Assembly: GCF_034008635.1 (NCBI RefSeq)
Contig: NZ_CP125378.1
Location: forward strand, 1,168,001-1,232,000
Direction of reading: 5' to 3'
Origin: Pseudomonas sp. P8_229
GTDB lineage: Bacteria > Pseudomonadota > Gammaproteobacteria > Pseudomonadales > Pseudomonadaceae
Length of the DNA: 64,000 nt
Part shown: positions 1-8,902 of the stretch, one piece after another
How positions within the stretch are numbered: position 1 is the first letter of the stretch
Layout of the letters: every line of letters begins with the position of its first letter
Program-made: the position numbers and the translations under genes
Notes under the pieces: generated by a model
Told to the model about the DNA's origin: nothing
Databases searched by the model: none
What the model saw: the letters and a program-made list of their open reading frames with translations, nothing else

Positions 1-1323
<1,323 letters not shown>

Positions 1324-1356
1324 CTGAGTCACCTCTTCACACCGATCGAGCAGCCA

Positions 1357-2361
1357 TCAATTCCACAGGCCGATTTTTTCCAGCTCTTGCTTGAAGTTCT
1401 CTCGGGTGATCAGGGTGACGTCGTCCATCGCCGTGTACTTCGGCGGCTCTTTGCCGGTGGTGACCCACTCGTACATCATCTCGGCCGTCTTGTAGCCTTC
1501 GATGTGCGGGCTCGGCAGCATCGAACCGAAGAAACCGCTGTTGGGCTTTTTCAGCTCGCCGATGGCGTCGGTGCCGTTGATGCCAATACCGATCACATTG
1601 GCCGCGGCGAACCCGGCGGCTTCAGTGGCGCGCACGCCGCCGAGCACCGTGTTGTCGTTCATGCCGCCGATGATCAGGTTCTTCGCCGCACTGGGCAGCT
1701 TGACCAGCGCCGAGTTGGTGGCGTCCATGCTGCCCGGCACGTCGAGGGTCTTGAGTGCCGCGAACAGGATGTGATCCTTCGGCAGGCCGGCGTCTTCCAG
1801 GGATTTGACCGAGCCGTCGGTGCGTTTCTTGCCGGTGTCGAGTTCGTTGTAGGTATTGACCACCGCGTAGGTGTCTTTCCAGTCCCAGTTGCGTTTCTTC
1901 GCTTCGGCGACCATCGCGTTGCCCTGCTTCTGGCCGACCTCGAACGCGGCCATGCCGAGGTATGGCACGTCTTCCATGAACTTGCCGTTGGCGTCGACGA
2001 AACGGTCGTCCACGGCGATCACCTTGAGATCATTGAGTTTGGCTTTGGCCATGATCGCCGGGCCGAGCGACACGTCCGGCGGGCAGATCACGAAGCCCTT
2101 GGCGCCGTTGGCGGCGAGGCTGTCGATGGCCGAGAGGGTTTTCTCGCCGTCCGGCACGGCGATCTTGATCAGTTCGAAGCCTTTGTCCTTGGCGGCTTTT
2201 TCAGCGAAGGCCCACTCGGTCTGGAACCACGGCTCTTCAGCCTGTTTGACCAGAAAGCCGATTTTCACGGTGTCGGCAGCCAGCAGCGAGCTGCTCAGAC
2301 TGAACGCGGTGACCGCCAGCGCGGCACTGCACAGGGTACGAATCCCGAAACGACGTTTCAT
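1357..2361 (-). CDS. araF: L-arabinose-binding periplasmic protein AraF
   Basis: Periplasmic substrate-binding component of the AraFGH importer, 334 residues, the family length. A Sec signal peptide (MKRRFGIRTLCSAALAV, cleavage near residue 28) precedes a type I periplasmic binding protein fold. Recognisable stretches include GFLVKQAEEPWFQTEW at the N-terminus, DDRFVDANG, NTYNELDTGKKRT and GMNDNTVLGG, which match AraF-type proteins better than RbsB or MglB. The gene sits between the SDR dehydrogenase and araG, all on the same strand. A palindrome about 80 bases upstream resembles one in front of the FadR-family regulator of this cluster, so control by that regulator is likely. Confidence 0.93.
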   Translation of the reverse strand: MKRRFGIRTLCSAALAVTAFSLSSSLLAADTVKIGFLVKQAEEPWFQTEWAFAEKAAKDKGFELIKIAVPDGEKTLSAIDSLAANGAKGFVICPPDVSLGPAIMAKAKLNDLKVIAVDDRFVDANGKFMEDVPYLGMAAFEVGQKQGNAMVAEAKKRNWDWKDTYAVVNTYNELDTGKKRTDGSVKSLEDAGLPKDHILFAALKTLDVPGSMDATNSALVKLPSAAKNLIIGGMNDNTVLGGVRATEAAGFAAANVIGIGINGTDAIGELKKPNSGFFGSMLPSPHIEGYKTAEMMYEWVTTGKEPPKYTAMDDVTLITRENFKQELEKIGLWN

Positions 2362-2440
2362 AAGCTGACTCCTTGTTATTTTTCTTGAGCGTTATTTGAA
2401 AAGCGTTAAAGCGTGTTCCTGCGATCTGGAGCAAAAATAG

Positions 2441-2453
2441 TCATATCGTATGA
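2441..2453. promoter_or_regulatory. candidate operator upstream of araF
   Basis: The sequence TCATA-TCG-TATGA forms inverted half-sites in the SDR-araF spacer, 80 bases before the araF start. Similar TCAT/ATGA half-sites occur in the promoter region of the FadR-family gene (5348-5364), though the half-site spacing differs. I infer that the cluster regulator binds both. Confidence 0.4.
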
Positions 2454-2497
2454 TGATTGGATTTCAGGCGGATTCATCCGCCGCAAAGCCGATCCGC

Positions 2498-3316
2498 TCA
2501 GTCGTGGTACATCACCGAGCGGCCACCATCGATGGTGATGCACGAAGCGTTGATGAACGGCGCTTCATCACTGGCCAGAAACACTGCGGTCATCGCCACT
2601 TCGATCGGCTGGCCGATGCGTTTCGGCGGGTGCAGATCGAACGCGCGCTGACGCTCGGCGTGCGGGTCGGCAAAGCCGTTCCAGTAGTCGACGTTCAGTT
2701 GCGTCTCGATGTAGCCGGGAGCGATGGCGTTGACCCGAACGCCCTTCGGCGCGTATTCGATGCCCAGCGCTCGGGTCAGACCGAGCAGGCCGTGCTTGGC
2801 CACCGGATAAGGAAAGCAGCCAGGAATGATGTGCGTAGAATGGGTCGAAGCGATGTTGATGATGCTGCCGACACCTTGCTCGATCATCTGCGGCAGCACG
2901 GCTTTGCAGCCATACCAGGCGCCGTCCAGGTCGATGGCGAAGCAACGATGCCAGTCTTCTTCGGTCATTTGCAGCGGATCACGGAACACGTTGACCCCGG
3001 CGCAGTTGACCAGCACGTCGATGCGCCCGTGCAGCTCGATCGCCAGTTTGGCCATGGCGTGCAGGTCTTGCTGGCGCGAGACGTCGGCTTTGATCGCCTG
3101 CACGTCGGCACCCTGCTCGCGCCAGTGGGCGGCGACCTTCTCGACTTTCTCCGCCTGAATATCGCTGATCACCAATCTGGCCTGCTGCGAGGCGAAGGTG
3201 GCGACGATTGCCTCGCCGATGCCTTGGGCGGCACCGGTCAGCAGCACCACTTTGTTTTTCAGACGCTCGCCCTTCGGCGGCGCGGGCACCGAAGGCAAGG
3301 AAAGAGGTTCAGCCAT
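2498..3316 (-). CDS. SDR family sugar 1-dehydrogenase-like oxidoreductase
   Basis: Classical short-chain dehydrogenase of 272 residues. It has the cofactor motif TGAAQGIGE at about residues 27-35, the structural motif NCAG, the catalytic Ser in IASTHS and the Tyr/Lys pair of YPVAKHG. The sequence ends with the usual GG-containing C-terminal segment. In this setting (sugar importer, SMP-30 lactonase, FadR regulator) the likely reaction is NAD(P)-dependent oxidation of L-arabinose or D-galactose to the aldonolactone, the first step of the non-phosphorylating route; that substrate is inference. The ATG at 3316 has a good AGGAG about 8 bases upstream. The gene is preceded, on its own strand, by an intrinsic terminator inside a short ORF, suggesting attenuation. 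Confidence 0.8.
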   Translation of the reverse strand: MAEPLSLPSVPAPPKGERLKNKVVLLTGAAQGIGEAIVATFASQQARLVISDIQAEKVEKVAAHWREQGADVQAIKADVSRQQDLHAMAKLAIELHGRIDVLVNCAGVNVFRDPLQMTEEDWHRCFAIDLDGAWYGCKAVLPQMIEQGVGSIINIASTHSTHIIPGCFPYPVAKHGLLGLTRALGIEYAPKGVRVNAIAPGYIETQLNVDYWNGFADPHAERQRAFDLHPPKRIGQPIEVAMTAVFLASDEAPFINASCITIDGGRSVMYHD

Positions 3317-3319
3317 GGA

Positions 3320-3472
3320 TCAGGACTCCTGTTCGTAAGCACAAAAAAACCGGGCATCTGACGATGTCCGGTCTGGAAGACTGTGAAAACAAAACAGGCA
3401 GGCGCGGCGAGCGACGCCGGGCCGTTGCGAGACGCTGACTCCGCTGGGGAGTGCGATAGAGATTCGCTGCAT
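3320..3472 (-). CDS. candidate 50-residue leader ORF ahead of the SDR gene
   Basis: An open frame starts at the ATG at 3472 and stops at TGA 3322-3320, only three bases before the SDR start codon (TGATCCATG). The peptide begins MQRISIALPSG and ends CAYEQES. The first half has GC-rich third positions, as real genes here do; the second half overlaps an intrinsic terminator hairpin. A weak AGGTGA lies in front of the ATG. I do not recognise the peptide. It may be a regulatory leader whose translation governs the terminator, or a chance ORF. Confidence 0.35.
   Translation of the reverse strand: MQRISIALPSGVSVSQRPGVARRACLFCFHSLPDRTSSDARFFCAYEQES
3343..3371 (-). terminator. intrinsic terminator upstream of the SDR gene (possible attenuator)
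   Basis: On the minus strand CCGGACATC-GTCA-GATGCCCGG is followed by seven T. It sits 27 bases before the SDR start, after the lactonase gene. It could end the lactonase transcript or act as an attenuator for the SDR-araFG operon. Confidence 0.7.
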
Positions 3473-3569
3473 CACTTCACCTGTTTTGTTCTTTTTAAGT
3501 GTGAGTGCGTGTTACTGCTGGAGCCGACTATAAACCCGACCGCCGAATAATCTCAATATATAATTTTGC

Positions 3570-3586
3570 ATCCCATATTCTGGGAT
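3570..3586. promoter_or_regulatory. palindrome ATCCCA-N5-TGGGAT, candidate operator
   Basis: Perfect 6-bp arms with a 5-base centre, in an AT-rich stretch immediately after the lactonase stop codon and about 250 bases upstream of the SDR gene. The position suits an operator for a promoter driving the leader ORF and SDR-araFG. Its half-sites differ from the TCAT/ATGA type found elsewhere in the cluster, so a second regulator may be involved. Confidence 0.4.
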
Positions 3587-4462
3587 TTAACCCGCGAACC
3601 GCGTGCAGAGTTTGCCCGGCACATCGACCCGCAGCGACAGCACCGCGCCATCCATTGCATGACTGTGCGGACTCTGGGCGCTGGTGATGTACAGGGTTTT
3701 CAGGTCTTCGCCGCCGAACACACAGCTGGTCGGCCGGCTGACGGGCAGATCGATTTTGCGGTCGATTTGCCCCTCGGGCGTCAGGCGCAGCAGGCATCTG
3801 CCGTCCCACCGGGCGTTCCACACATAACCTTCAGCGTCCATCGCCGAACCGTCCGGGCCGCCCTGCCCGTCTGCGCCGTACCAGAGCTCGGCGTTGCCGA
3901 GATTGCCGTCGGTGTGAATGAAATAGCGATTGAGCGTCCCGTCGAGACTGTCGCCGAACAGCAGCGTGGTGCCGTCGTCGCTCCACAGCAGCGTGTTGGG
4001 AATCCCCAGCCCACGCAGCAACGGCGTGACGTGCTGGTCTGGATCGATGCGGAACAAGCCACCGGAGCGGCGCACGACCGGCAGGTCTTCGCCGTGGTCG
4101 CCGATGTTGTTCTGCATGGTGCCGAGCCACAGTCGGCCCTGAGGGTCGCAGCGCGCTTCGTTGGGCCGATTGCCCGGTTGCGGGTCGGCGATGCAGAACA
4201 GTGTCAAACGTGGCTCAAGGCCCGGAGAGTCAAGGTCCAGTCGGTACACGCCGCTGCTCAGGGTCACCAGCGCATCGCCACTGGCGCAGGGGATGAACGC
4301 GGAAACGTGCTCGGGCATCTGCCAGATCTGCACGTTGTTGCCGATCAGCCGCAGCGCCTGCCGGCCGGCGATATCGACCCAGTACAGCGCCTGGGTGGGG
4401 GCGTCCCAGAATGGGCCTTCACCGAGTCTGGCGCGGTGTTGGGTTACGGCGGTCCACGTCAT
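3587..4462 (-). CDS. SMP-30/gluconolactonase family sugar lactonase
   Basis: Predicted lactonase of 291 residues that opens aldonolactones, here probably L-arabinono- or galactono-lactone made by the SDR enzyme. Family motifs are visible in order: RLGEGPFWD (metal-binding Glu), RPNEARCDPQGRLWLGTM, GIPNTLLWSDDG and GPDGSAMDAEGYVWNARW. The start is placed at the ATG at 4462 (MTWTAVTQHRARLGEG), because the longer open frame runs into a REP palindrome. It lies between the FadR-family regulator and the SDR-araFG genes on the same strand. Confidence 0.85.
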   Translation of the reverse strand: MTWTAVTQHRARLGEGPFWDAPTQALYWVDIAGRQALRLIGNNVQIWQMPEHVSAFIPCASGDALVTLSSGVYRLDLDSPGLEPRLTLFCIADPQPGNRPNEARCDPQGRLWLGTMQNNIGDHGEDLPVVRRSGGLFRIDPDQHVTPLLRGLGIPNTLLWSDDGTTLLFGDSLDGTLNRYFIHTDGNLGNAELWYGADGQGGPDGSAMDAEGYVWNARWDGRCLLRLTPEGQIDRKIDLPVSRPTSCVFGGEDLKTLYITSAQSPHSHAMDGAVLSLRVDVPGKLCTRFAG

Positions 4463-4490
4463 GTTGAATCCTTCATGTTGTTGTTTTAAC

Positions 4491-4580
4491 TGTAGGAGTG
4501 AGCCTGCTCGCGATGGCGGTGGTTCAGTCAACGTTGCTTTTTCTGGTACGACGCCATTGCGAGCAGGCTCACTCCTACAG
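4491..4580. repeat. REP pair (REPIN), TGTAGGAGTGAGCCTGCTCGCGA type
   Basis: Two inverted copies of a REP palindrome face each other: TGTAGGAGTGAGCCTGCTCG at the left and its complement at the right, separated by about 40 bases. It occupies the whole gap between the lactonase and regulator genes. The same arm type recurs at 58540-58627. Confidence 0.85.
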
Positions 4581-4594
4581 CGGGATTTGTGTTT

Positions 4595-5311
4595 TCAACT
4601 GGCTTTCTTGTCGGCCATCACCTGTGGGTAGAAGCGTTTGATTGCCAGGTCGGCGTTGTCGATCAGGGTCATGCAGGCCCACACGCCACGCGCAGCATCC
4701 CGGGCGGCAATGGCGTCGGCCATGTCCTTGTGGATCGGCAAGGTGCGGCGCAATTCGTCGGGGTCGGCGGCGGACACTTCAAACGATACGGCGAGCAAAG
4801 CGCCGAGGGCCGGGACCATTTGTTCGATGAACTGATTGTGGCTGGCCGCCAGAATGCATTCGTGGAAGGCTTGGTCGGCACGGTTGTAATCAATGCCGCT
4901 GTCGACAGCTCGCTCCAGCGCGTTGTAGGCCAGTTGCACGGCCTGGATCTGTTCAAGGCTGGCGCGCTCACAGGCCCAGCGCACGGCCATCGGTTCGATG
5001 GTGCGCCGCAGGTCGAGCAGGTCATCGACGAAGTTTTCCGGCAGACCGTTGCGTGACAGCCAACCGACGACTTGCGGATCGAACAGGTTCCAGCGCCGCA
5101 CCGGCAACACCCGGGTGCCGACTTTCGGCCCGACTTCGAGCATGCCTTTGGCGACGAGGGTTTTGATCGCTTCGCGGATCACGGTACGGCTGACGCCGAG
5201 TTGCTGGCCCAGATCCGCCTCGACCTTGATCGCCTGCCCCGGTTTGACCTGGCCGGCGGCGATCCAGCCGCCCAGCCAATCGACCGTTGATGCATGAAAG
5301 CTGCTGGACAT
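4595..5311 (-). CDS. FadR-subfamily GntR transcriptional regulator
   Basis: Regulator of 238 residues. The N-terminal winged helix-turn-helix is clear (GQQLGVSRTVIREAIKTLVAKGMLEVGPKVGTRV, positions about 34-68, broken by usual GntR spacing), followed by an all-helical FCD ligand-binding domain with conserved Arg/Asp/His metal residues (DLRRTIEP, DQAFHECILAASHN, IHKDMADAI). Such proteins usually repress sugar-acid catabolic genes and are relieved by an aldonate or 2-keto-3-deoxy acid. It is the first gene of the sugar cluster. A 17-bp palindrome 37 bases upstream suggests autoregulation. Confidence 0.88.
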   Translation of the reverse strand: MSSSFHASTVDWLGGWIAAGQVKPGQAIKVEADLGQQLGVSRTVIREAIKTLVAKGMLEVGPKVGTRVLPVRRWNLFDPQVVGWLSRNGLPENFVDDLLDLRRTIEPMAVRWACERASLEQIQAVQLAYNALERAVDSGIDYNRADQAFHECILAASHNQFIEQMVPALGALLAVSFEVSAADPDELRRTLPIHKDMADAIAARDAARGVWACMTLIDNADLAIKRFYPQVMADKKAS

Positions 5312-5347
5312 GAAGACCTCAAAGCGGTTCGCGATGGGTGTTCACGC

Positions 5348-5364
5348 TAATCATCATATGATTA
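5348..5364. promoter_or_regulatory. palindrome TAATCAT-CAT-ATGATTA, candidate FadR-family operator
   Basis: Perfect 7-bp arms around a 3-base centre, 37 bases upstream of the FadR-family start codon. It is AT-rich against a GC-rich background and shares TCAT/ATGA half-sites with the site in front of araF. Confidence 0.55.
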
Positions 5365-5417
5365 ACAGTCAATCAGGATTTTCTGCTCAAACACAAACCC
5401 CTGTAGGGGGGGGCGTG

Positions 5418-5978
5418 TCAGGGTTCGAGGCCGATGCGGAAGAACTCGCCGCCACTCCACACACCCAGCCAGCGCTGCCCGTCGATTTCGCGGCTGACCG
5501 CCAGCTCCACCAGTTGATAGAACACATTGCGGTGAATCAGCGCTTCGAGGTTAGTGCGTATATGCAAGTAGGGCGCGGGTTCCTGGGTCGCCGGGTCGAT
5601 CTCGACGCGGATCGGATGTTGCGGTCCGGCCTCGGCGGTCTCTTCGACATTGGTGGTGAAACGCAGCACCTGCGCCTCGCCCTCACCTTCGACTTCCACG
5701 GCAATCGCCACGAACGGCGCGTCGTCGACCTTGATCCCGACCTTTTCGACCGGAGTAATCAGGAAATAATCATCGCCGTCGCGGCGAATGATGGTGGAGA
5801 ACAACTTGACCATCGGCTTGCGCCCGATCGGCGTGCCCAGGTAATACCAGGTGCCGTCGCGGGCGATGCGCATGTCGATGTCACCGCAGAAGTCCGGGTT
5901 CCACAAGTGCACCGGCGGCAGGCCTTTGGTTTTCGGGATCTGTCCCAACAGGTCATTGGCTTTTTGCGGGCCACTCAT
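5418..5978 (-). CDS. DUF1285 family protein
   Basis: Cytoplasmic protein of 186 residues without signal peptide or membrane segment, matching the DUF1285 family (PPVHLWNPDFCGDIDMRI near the N-terminus, GTWYYLGTPI, KLFSTIIRRDGDDYFLITPVEK split over two strands). Family members are mostly beta and have solved structures, but no established function. It is followed on the same strand by nothing until the regulator, and lies 16 bases downstream of the DUF4823 lipoprotein gene, so the two are probably co-transcribed. Confidence 0.8.
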   Translation of the reverse strand: MSGPQKANDLLGQIPKTKGLPPVHLWNPDFCGDIDMRIARDGTWYYLGTPIGRKPMVKLFSTIIRRDGDDYFLITPVEKVGIKVDDAPFVAIAVEVEGEGEAQVLRFTTNVEETAEAGPQHPIRVEIDPATQEPAPYLHIRTNLEALIHRNVFYQLVELAVSREIDGQRWLGVWSGGEFFRIGLEP

Positions 5979-5994
5979 GGCGTTCTCCTTTGAA

Positions 5995-6606
5995 TTATTG
6001 GTCGCCGACTCCCAACAGGCTGCGCGCGTATTGCGCCAGCGGCGGGCCGATCAGGTCTTCAGGCTTGTTGTCGTGGAACGTCAGTAAACCGCCACGACTC
6101 TTGATCCGTGCAGTATCAATCAAATACTGGGTGCTGGTCTCGATCAACATGATCTGAATCACGCCGCCGTCGATGCCCAGACGGTCCACGGCTTCCTGAT
6201 CGAGCCACTCATCGGAGTTGCCGATACGGTCGTCAGCCTTGGCGAAACGGGTGTACAGCAGGTAGTGAGCGCCGGCATCACGGGCTTCGCCCATGGCTTG
6301 ATCGAGGCCTTCCGGAGCCCGGGCGCGCCGGACCATCGGGAAGTACTCGACAAAGCCCTTGAAGGCTTCTTCGGCGACCACGTTCGGGCGCGGGTAGGAA
6401 CCACCCGGCGGTGCGAACGCGCCCTGGGCGATGTAGATGAACGAATCCGGCTGAATGCGGAAGTTGTTCACCCGGCGGCTGTCACTGTGATCCAGCAGAC
6501 CCGCGTCGCTCATCTGATAGCGAGTGCCTTCGGCCATATCGCTGACAGTCATACAGCCGCCAAGCGCCAAAACGGCCAGCAGCAAAACCAGGCTACGCAT
6601 CCTCAT
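5995..6606 (-). CDS. DUF4823 family lipoprotein
   Basis: Protein of 203 residues with a short lipoprotein signal peptide ending in the lipobox LGGC (Cys at about residue 18, followed by Met-Thr). It is expected to be lipid-anchored in the periplasm and, lacking Asp at +2, probably moved to the outer membrane. The mature part resembles DUF4823 proteins of pseudomonads (GAHYLLYTRFAKADDR, IQIMLIETSTQYLIDTA). Function is unknown. The DUF1285 gene follows after 16 bases. Confidence 0.75.
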   Translation of the reverse strand: MRMRSLVLLLAVLALGGCMTVSDMAEGTRYQMSDAGLLDHSDSRRVNNFRIQPDSFIYIAQGAFAPPGGSYPRPNVVAEEAFKGFVEYFPMVRRARAPEGLDQAMGEARDAGAHYLLYTRFAKADDRIGNSDEWLDQEAVDRLGIDGGVIQIMLIETSTQYLIDTARIKSRGGLLTFHDNKPEDLIGPPLAQYARSLLGVGDQ

Positions 6607-6695
6607 CCTCCAGAAGCCGGTGACGGAAAACCGGCGAATGGCCGTAGGATGCAGCTTTTGCGCCAGCTCAGTATTTTCGTTGAATTACAAAACGC

Positions 6696-6761
6696 CTTCG
6701 CGAGCAAGCCCGCTCCCACTCTGGAATGCGTTCCAGGGTGGGAGCGGGCTTGCTCGCGAAG
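6696..6761. repeat. REPIN, GTGGGAGCGGGCTTGCTCGCGAAG type
   Basis: Perfect inverted arms of 24 bases at 6696-6719 and 6738-6761 enclose the inner palindrome CTGGAA-TGCG-TTCCAG, giving a long hairpin. It sits 8 bases past the moaA stop codon and may also stop transcription or protect the 3' end. Confidence 0.88.
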
Positions 6762-6769
6762 ACTATTGT

Positions 6770-7738
6770 TCAGCCGCCGATGATTTTCATGATGGTTGCG
6801 CCACCAGAGAACGCCACTTCCTGCTTGTCGCCCAAGGCCTTGACCAGCAAGCGCTGCAACGCCGGTAATGCCTGATGGCGCGGTTTGTCGAGCAGATCGC
6901 CGACATAGTGGCGGTTGCTCGACGACAGGCAGCCATGCAGCCAGCCGGTCGACGACAGTCGCAAGCGTGAGCACGTACGGCAGAACGGCACGCTTTCGTT
7001 GGCGATCACGCCGAAATGACCGACGCCCGGGATCGCATAGCGCACGGCTGTGGCGTCCACCGGCGCATCGGCCTGGGCGTACTCGTAGCGCTCGCCGATC
7101 AGGCTGAGCAGTTGCTGCAGGCTGACGAACTGTTGCAGGAAGGCATTGGAGTCGGTGGCGAGATGGCCCATGCGCATCAACTCGATGAAGCGCAACTCGT
7201 AGCCACGTTCCAGGCAGTAATCGAGCAGCGGCATGACCTGATCCAGGTTCTGCCCGCGCAACGGCACCATGTTGACCTTGATCTTCAGTCCCGCCGCTTT
7301 CGCCTGGTCCATGCCATCGAGCACGGTCGCCAGATCGCCGCCACGGGCGATGCTGCGGAACGCACCGGCGTCGAGGGTATCGAGCGACACGTTGATCCGA
7401 CGCAGACCGGCATCCACCAGCAGCGGCAGTTTTTTCGCCAGGAGTTGACCGTTGGTGGTCAGACTAATGTCTTCCAGGCCCATCTTGCCGACGGCGCTCA
7501 TGAAAGATTCGAGTTTGGGGCTGACCAGCGGCTCACCGCCGGTAATCCGCAATCGCTCGATGCCGGCAGCTTCAATCAGATAGGCCACGCCGCGTGCCAT
7601 GGCCTCGGCCGACAGCTCATCCTGCGCAGCCACCAGCCGCTTGCCGTTGGGCACGCAGTAGGTACAGGCGTAATTGCAGGCTGAAGTCAGGCTGATGCGC
7701 AAATTGCGAAAACGCCTGCCTTGACGGTCAACGATCAT
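6770..7738 (-). CDS. moaA: GTP 3',8-cyclase MoaA-type radical SAM enzyme
   Basis: First enzyme of molybdenum cofactor synthesis, turning GTP into 3',8-cyclo-GTP with two [4Fe-4S] clusters. The radical-SAM motif C21-x3-C25-x2-C28 (CNYACTYC) and the SAM-binding RITGGEPL are present. The C-terminal cluster ligands are in FCRTCSRLRLSSTGWLHGC. The protein ends IIGG, in keeping with the GG tail of MoaA. The start is taken at the ATG at 7738 (MIVDRQGRRF, 322 residues); a longer frame would run through the inverted repeat upstream. It stands alone, away from other moa genes, and pseudomonads often carry more than one moaA, so it may be a paralogue. Confidence 0.88.
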   Translation of the reverse strand: MIVDRQGRRFRNLRISLTSACNYACTYCVPNGKRLVAAQDELSAEAMARGVAYLIEAAGIERLRITGGEPLVSPKLESFMSAVGKMGLEDISLTTNGQLLAKKLPLLVDAGLRRINVSLDTLDAGAFRSIARGGDLATVLDGMDQAKAAGLKIKVNMVPLRGQNLDQVMPLLDYCLERGYELRFIELMRMGHLATDSNAFLQQFVSLQQLLSLIGERYEYAQADAPVDATAVRYAIPGVGHFGVIANESVPFCRTCSRLRLSSTGWLHGCLSSSNRHYVGDLLDKPRHQALPALQRLLVKALGDKQEVAFSGGATIMKIIGG

Positions 7739-7766
7739 GATCACTCCGGCGATAGAATTTCGAGCC

Positions 7767-7798
7767 GCTAAAACTTGACTCACAAATCAAGTTTTAGC
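7767..7798. promoter_or_regulatory. 12-bp inverted repeat upstream of moaA
   Basis: GCTAAAACTTGA and TCAAGTTTTAGC are perfect complements separated by eight bases, 29 bases before the moaA start and well after the tetR stop. No T-run follows on either strand. It could be an operator or a hairpin in the moaA leader. Confidence 0.5.
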
Positions 7799-7875
7799 AA
7801 GCCCTATGCCTGAGTATATTCCTGCGATACTGCGTCATGTAGCGAAATCATGGCGCAATAAGGCCGCTGAATGAT

Positions 7876-8514
7876 TCAGCTGCTCGGGGTTTCCGGATCA
7901 CGCTTGCGCTTGTTGCCCATGCGCACGCCGATGTCCATCAGGAACTGGAAGAAACCTTCCTGATCTTCCAGCACGTTGCTCCAGAACGGCGAGTGATACA
8001 GCGCCACCGCGCCGTGCACCAGCGCCCAGGACGCGCAGTAGTGGAAGTACGGCGGCACGTCTTCGAGCTTGCCTTCGCTGATCCGGCCCTTGATGAGCAA
8101 GGTCAGGCGTTCGAAGTTCGAGGCACGGATCTTGTGCAGCTCCTCGACCATTTCCGGCACCTGATTGCCTTTCACGACCTTCTCTTCGAGACGGTCGAAC
8201 AGGCGATAGCGCTGCGGGTCGCGCATGCGGAATTCGAAGTAGGCGCGGGACAGCGCTTCCTTGTCCTTGTCGACATCGGCCGAATGCAACAGCTCATTCA
8301 AATCGCGCTCGTAATCGAGCATCAGGCGCAGATAGATCTCGGCCTTGGATTTGAAGTGCTTGTAGATCGTGCCTTTGCCGATACCCACGGCATCAGCAAT
8401 CATCTCGACGGTGACACTGTCTTCACCTTGTTCGAGGAACAGCTTGAGCGCGGTATCGAGAATTTCTTGCTCGCGGCGACGAAACTCACGGACCTTACGA
8501 GGTTCTTTGTGCAT
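7876..8514 (-). CDS. TetR family transcriptional regulator
   Basis: Regulator of 212 residues with an N-terminal TetR helix-turn-helix (REQEILDTALKLFLEQG, then VEMIADAVGIGKGTIYKHFKSK at about residues 35-57). The C-terminal ligand domain is helical and diverged. It sits next to the rgsA sRNA gene, which is transcribed from the other strand, the arrangement also known in P. aeruginosa (PA2957-rgsA-tatD). No target can be read from the sequence. Confidence 0.88.
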   Translation of the reverse strand: MHKEPRKVREFRRREQEILDTALKLFLEQGEDSVTVEMIADAVGIGKGTIYKHFKSKAEIYLRLMLDYERDLNELLHSADVDKDKEALSRAYFEFRMRDPQRYRLFDRLEEKVVKGNQVPEMVEELHKIRASNFERLTLLIKGRISEGKLEDVPPYFHYCASWALVHGAVALYHSPFWSNVLEDQEGFFQFLMDIGVRMGNKRKRDPETPSS

Positions 8515-8716
8515 AAGAAAAGGTCTGTAGGGGTCAAAATTCGAAGCCGCGTATTATGCCTAACTTGCGCAAAAATGCACGGATCATCCGACCATATCTG
8601 TGTTTCTTGTTCATTTTGCGAACGCCAAGGGTGCAATGAGAACTCAACTGAAGCGAACGTATTCCAAATTTGTTTAAAAACCCCGACCGCTCAACTGGAC
8701 TGAACGCCAGACTGAT

Positions 8717-8723
8717 CAATACT
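8717..8723 (+). promoter_or_regulatory. candidate -10 box of rgsA (RpoS type)
   Basis: CAATACT resembles the RpoS -10 consensus CTATACT and lies about 7 bases before the proposed RgsA 5' end. RgsA is known to depend on RpoS, which agrees with a weak -35 region. Confidence 0.5.
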
Positions 8724-8729
8724 TGAACT

Positions 8730-8846
8730 GTCGGACGGCATCTCCCCCAAGTGCCGTGCCGATAAAGGTACCAAGGGACCGCGTGCCTTTGTTTTACTCC
8801 TAATGGTCTTAACCCGGATTCACCCCCCAGAACCCGGGTTTTTTTT
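8730..8846 (+). ncRNA. rgsA: RgsA small regulatory RNA
   Basis: The tetR-tatD gap of 388 bases holds no convincing protein gene but has the layout of the conserved Pseudomonas sRNA RgsA (P16). It has an RpoS-like -10 at 8717-8723, a body of about 117 nt and a strong intrinsic terminator at 8811-8846. Its position between a tetR gene and tatD matches the rgsA locus of P. aeruginosa and P. fluorescens. RgsA is an Hfq-associated stress sRNA controlled by RpoS and indirectly by GacA. The exact 5' end is estimated. An internal hairpin (ACGGCA around 8735 with TGCCGT around 8752) is visible. The rest of the gap, 8515-8700, shows no clear feature. Confidence 0.8.
8811..8846 (+). terminator. intrinsic terminator of rgsA
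   Basis: AACCCGG at 8811-8817 pairs with CCGGGTT at 8834-8840, followed by a run of T to 8846. Confidence 0.85.
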
Positions 8847-8902
8847 GCCTGCGATTTGGCTTGTCTGCGAGAGCTGGGCTGCTCGCGATGGCCATTTCGC
8901 AC

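Noticed and set aside
4463..4531. N-terminal extension of the SMP-30 lactonase
   Set aside because: The extension is the translation of a REP palindrome and the family N-terminus starts at the ATG at 4462.
7777..7790. ANR/FNR box in the moaA upstream repeat
   Set aside because: TTGA and TCAA are eight bases apart, whereas the FNR/ANR consensus has six between these tetramers.
8534..8902. Open frame on the minus strand across the tetR-tatD gap
   Set aside because: It covers the rgsA gene and terminator, lacks a ribosome binding site and has no recognisable protein motif.
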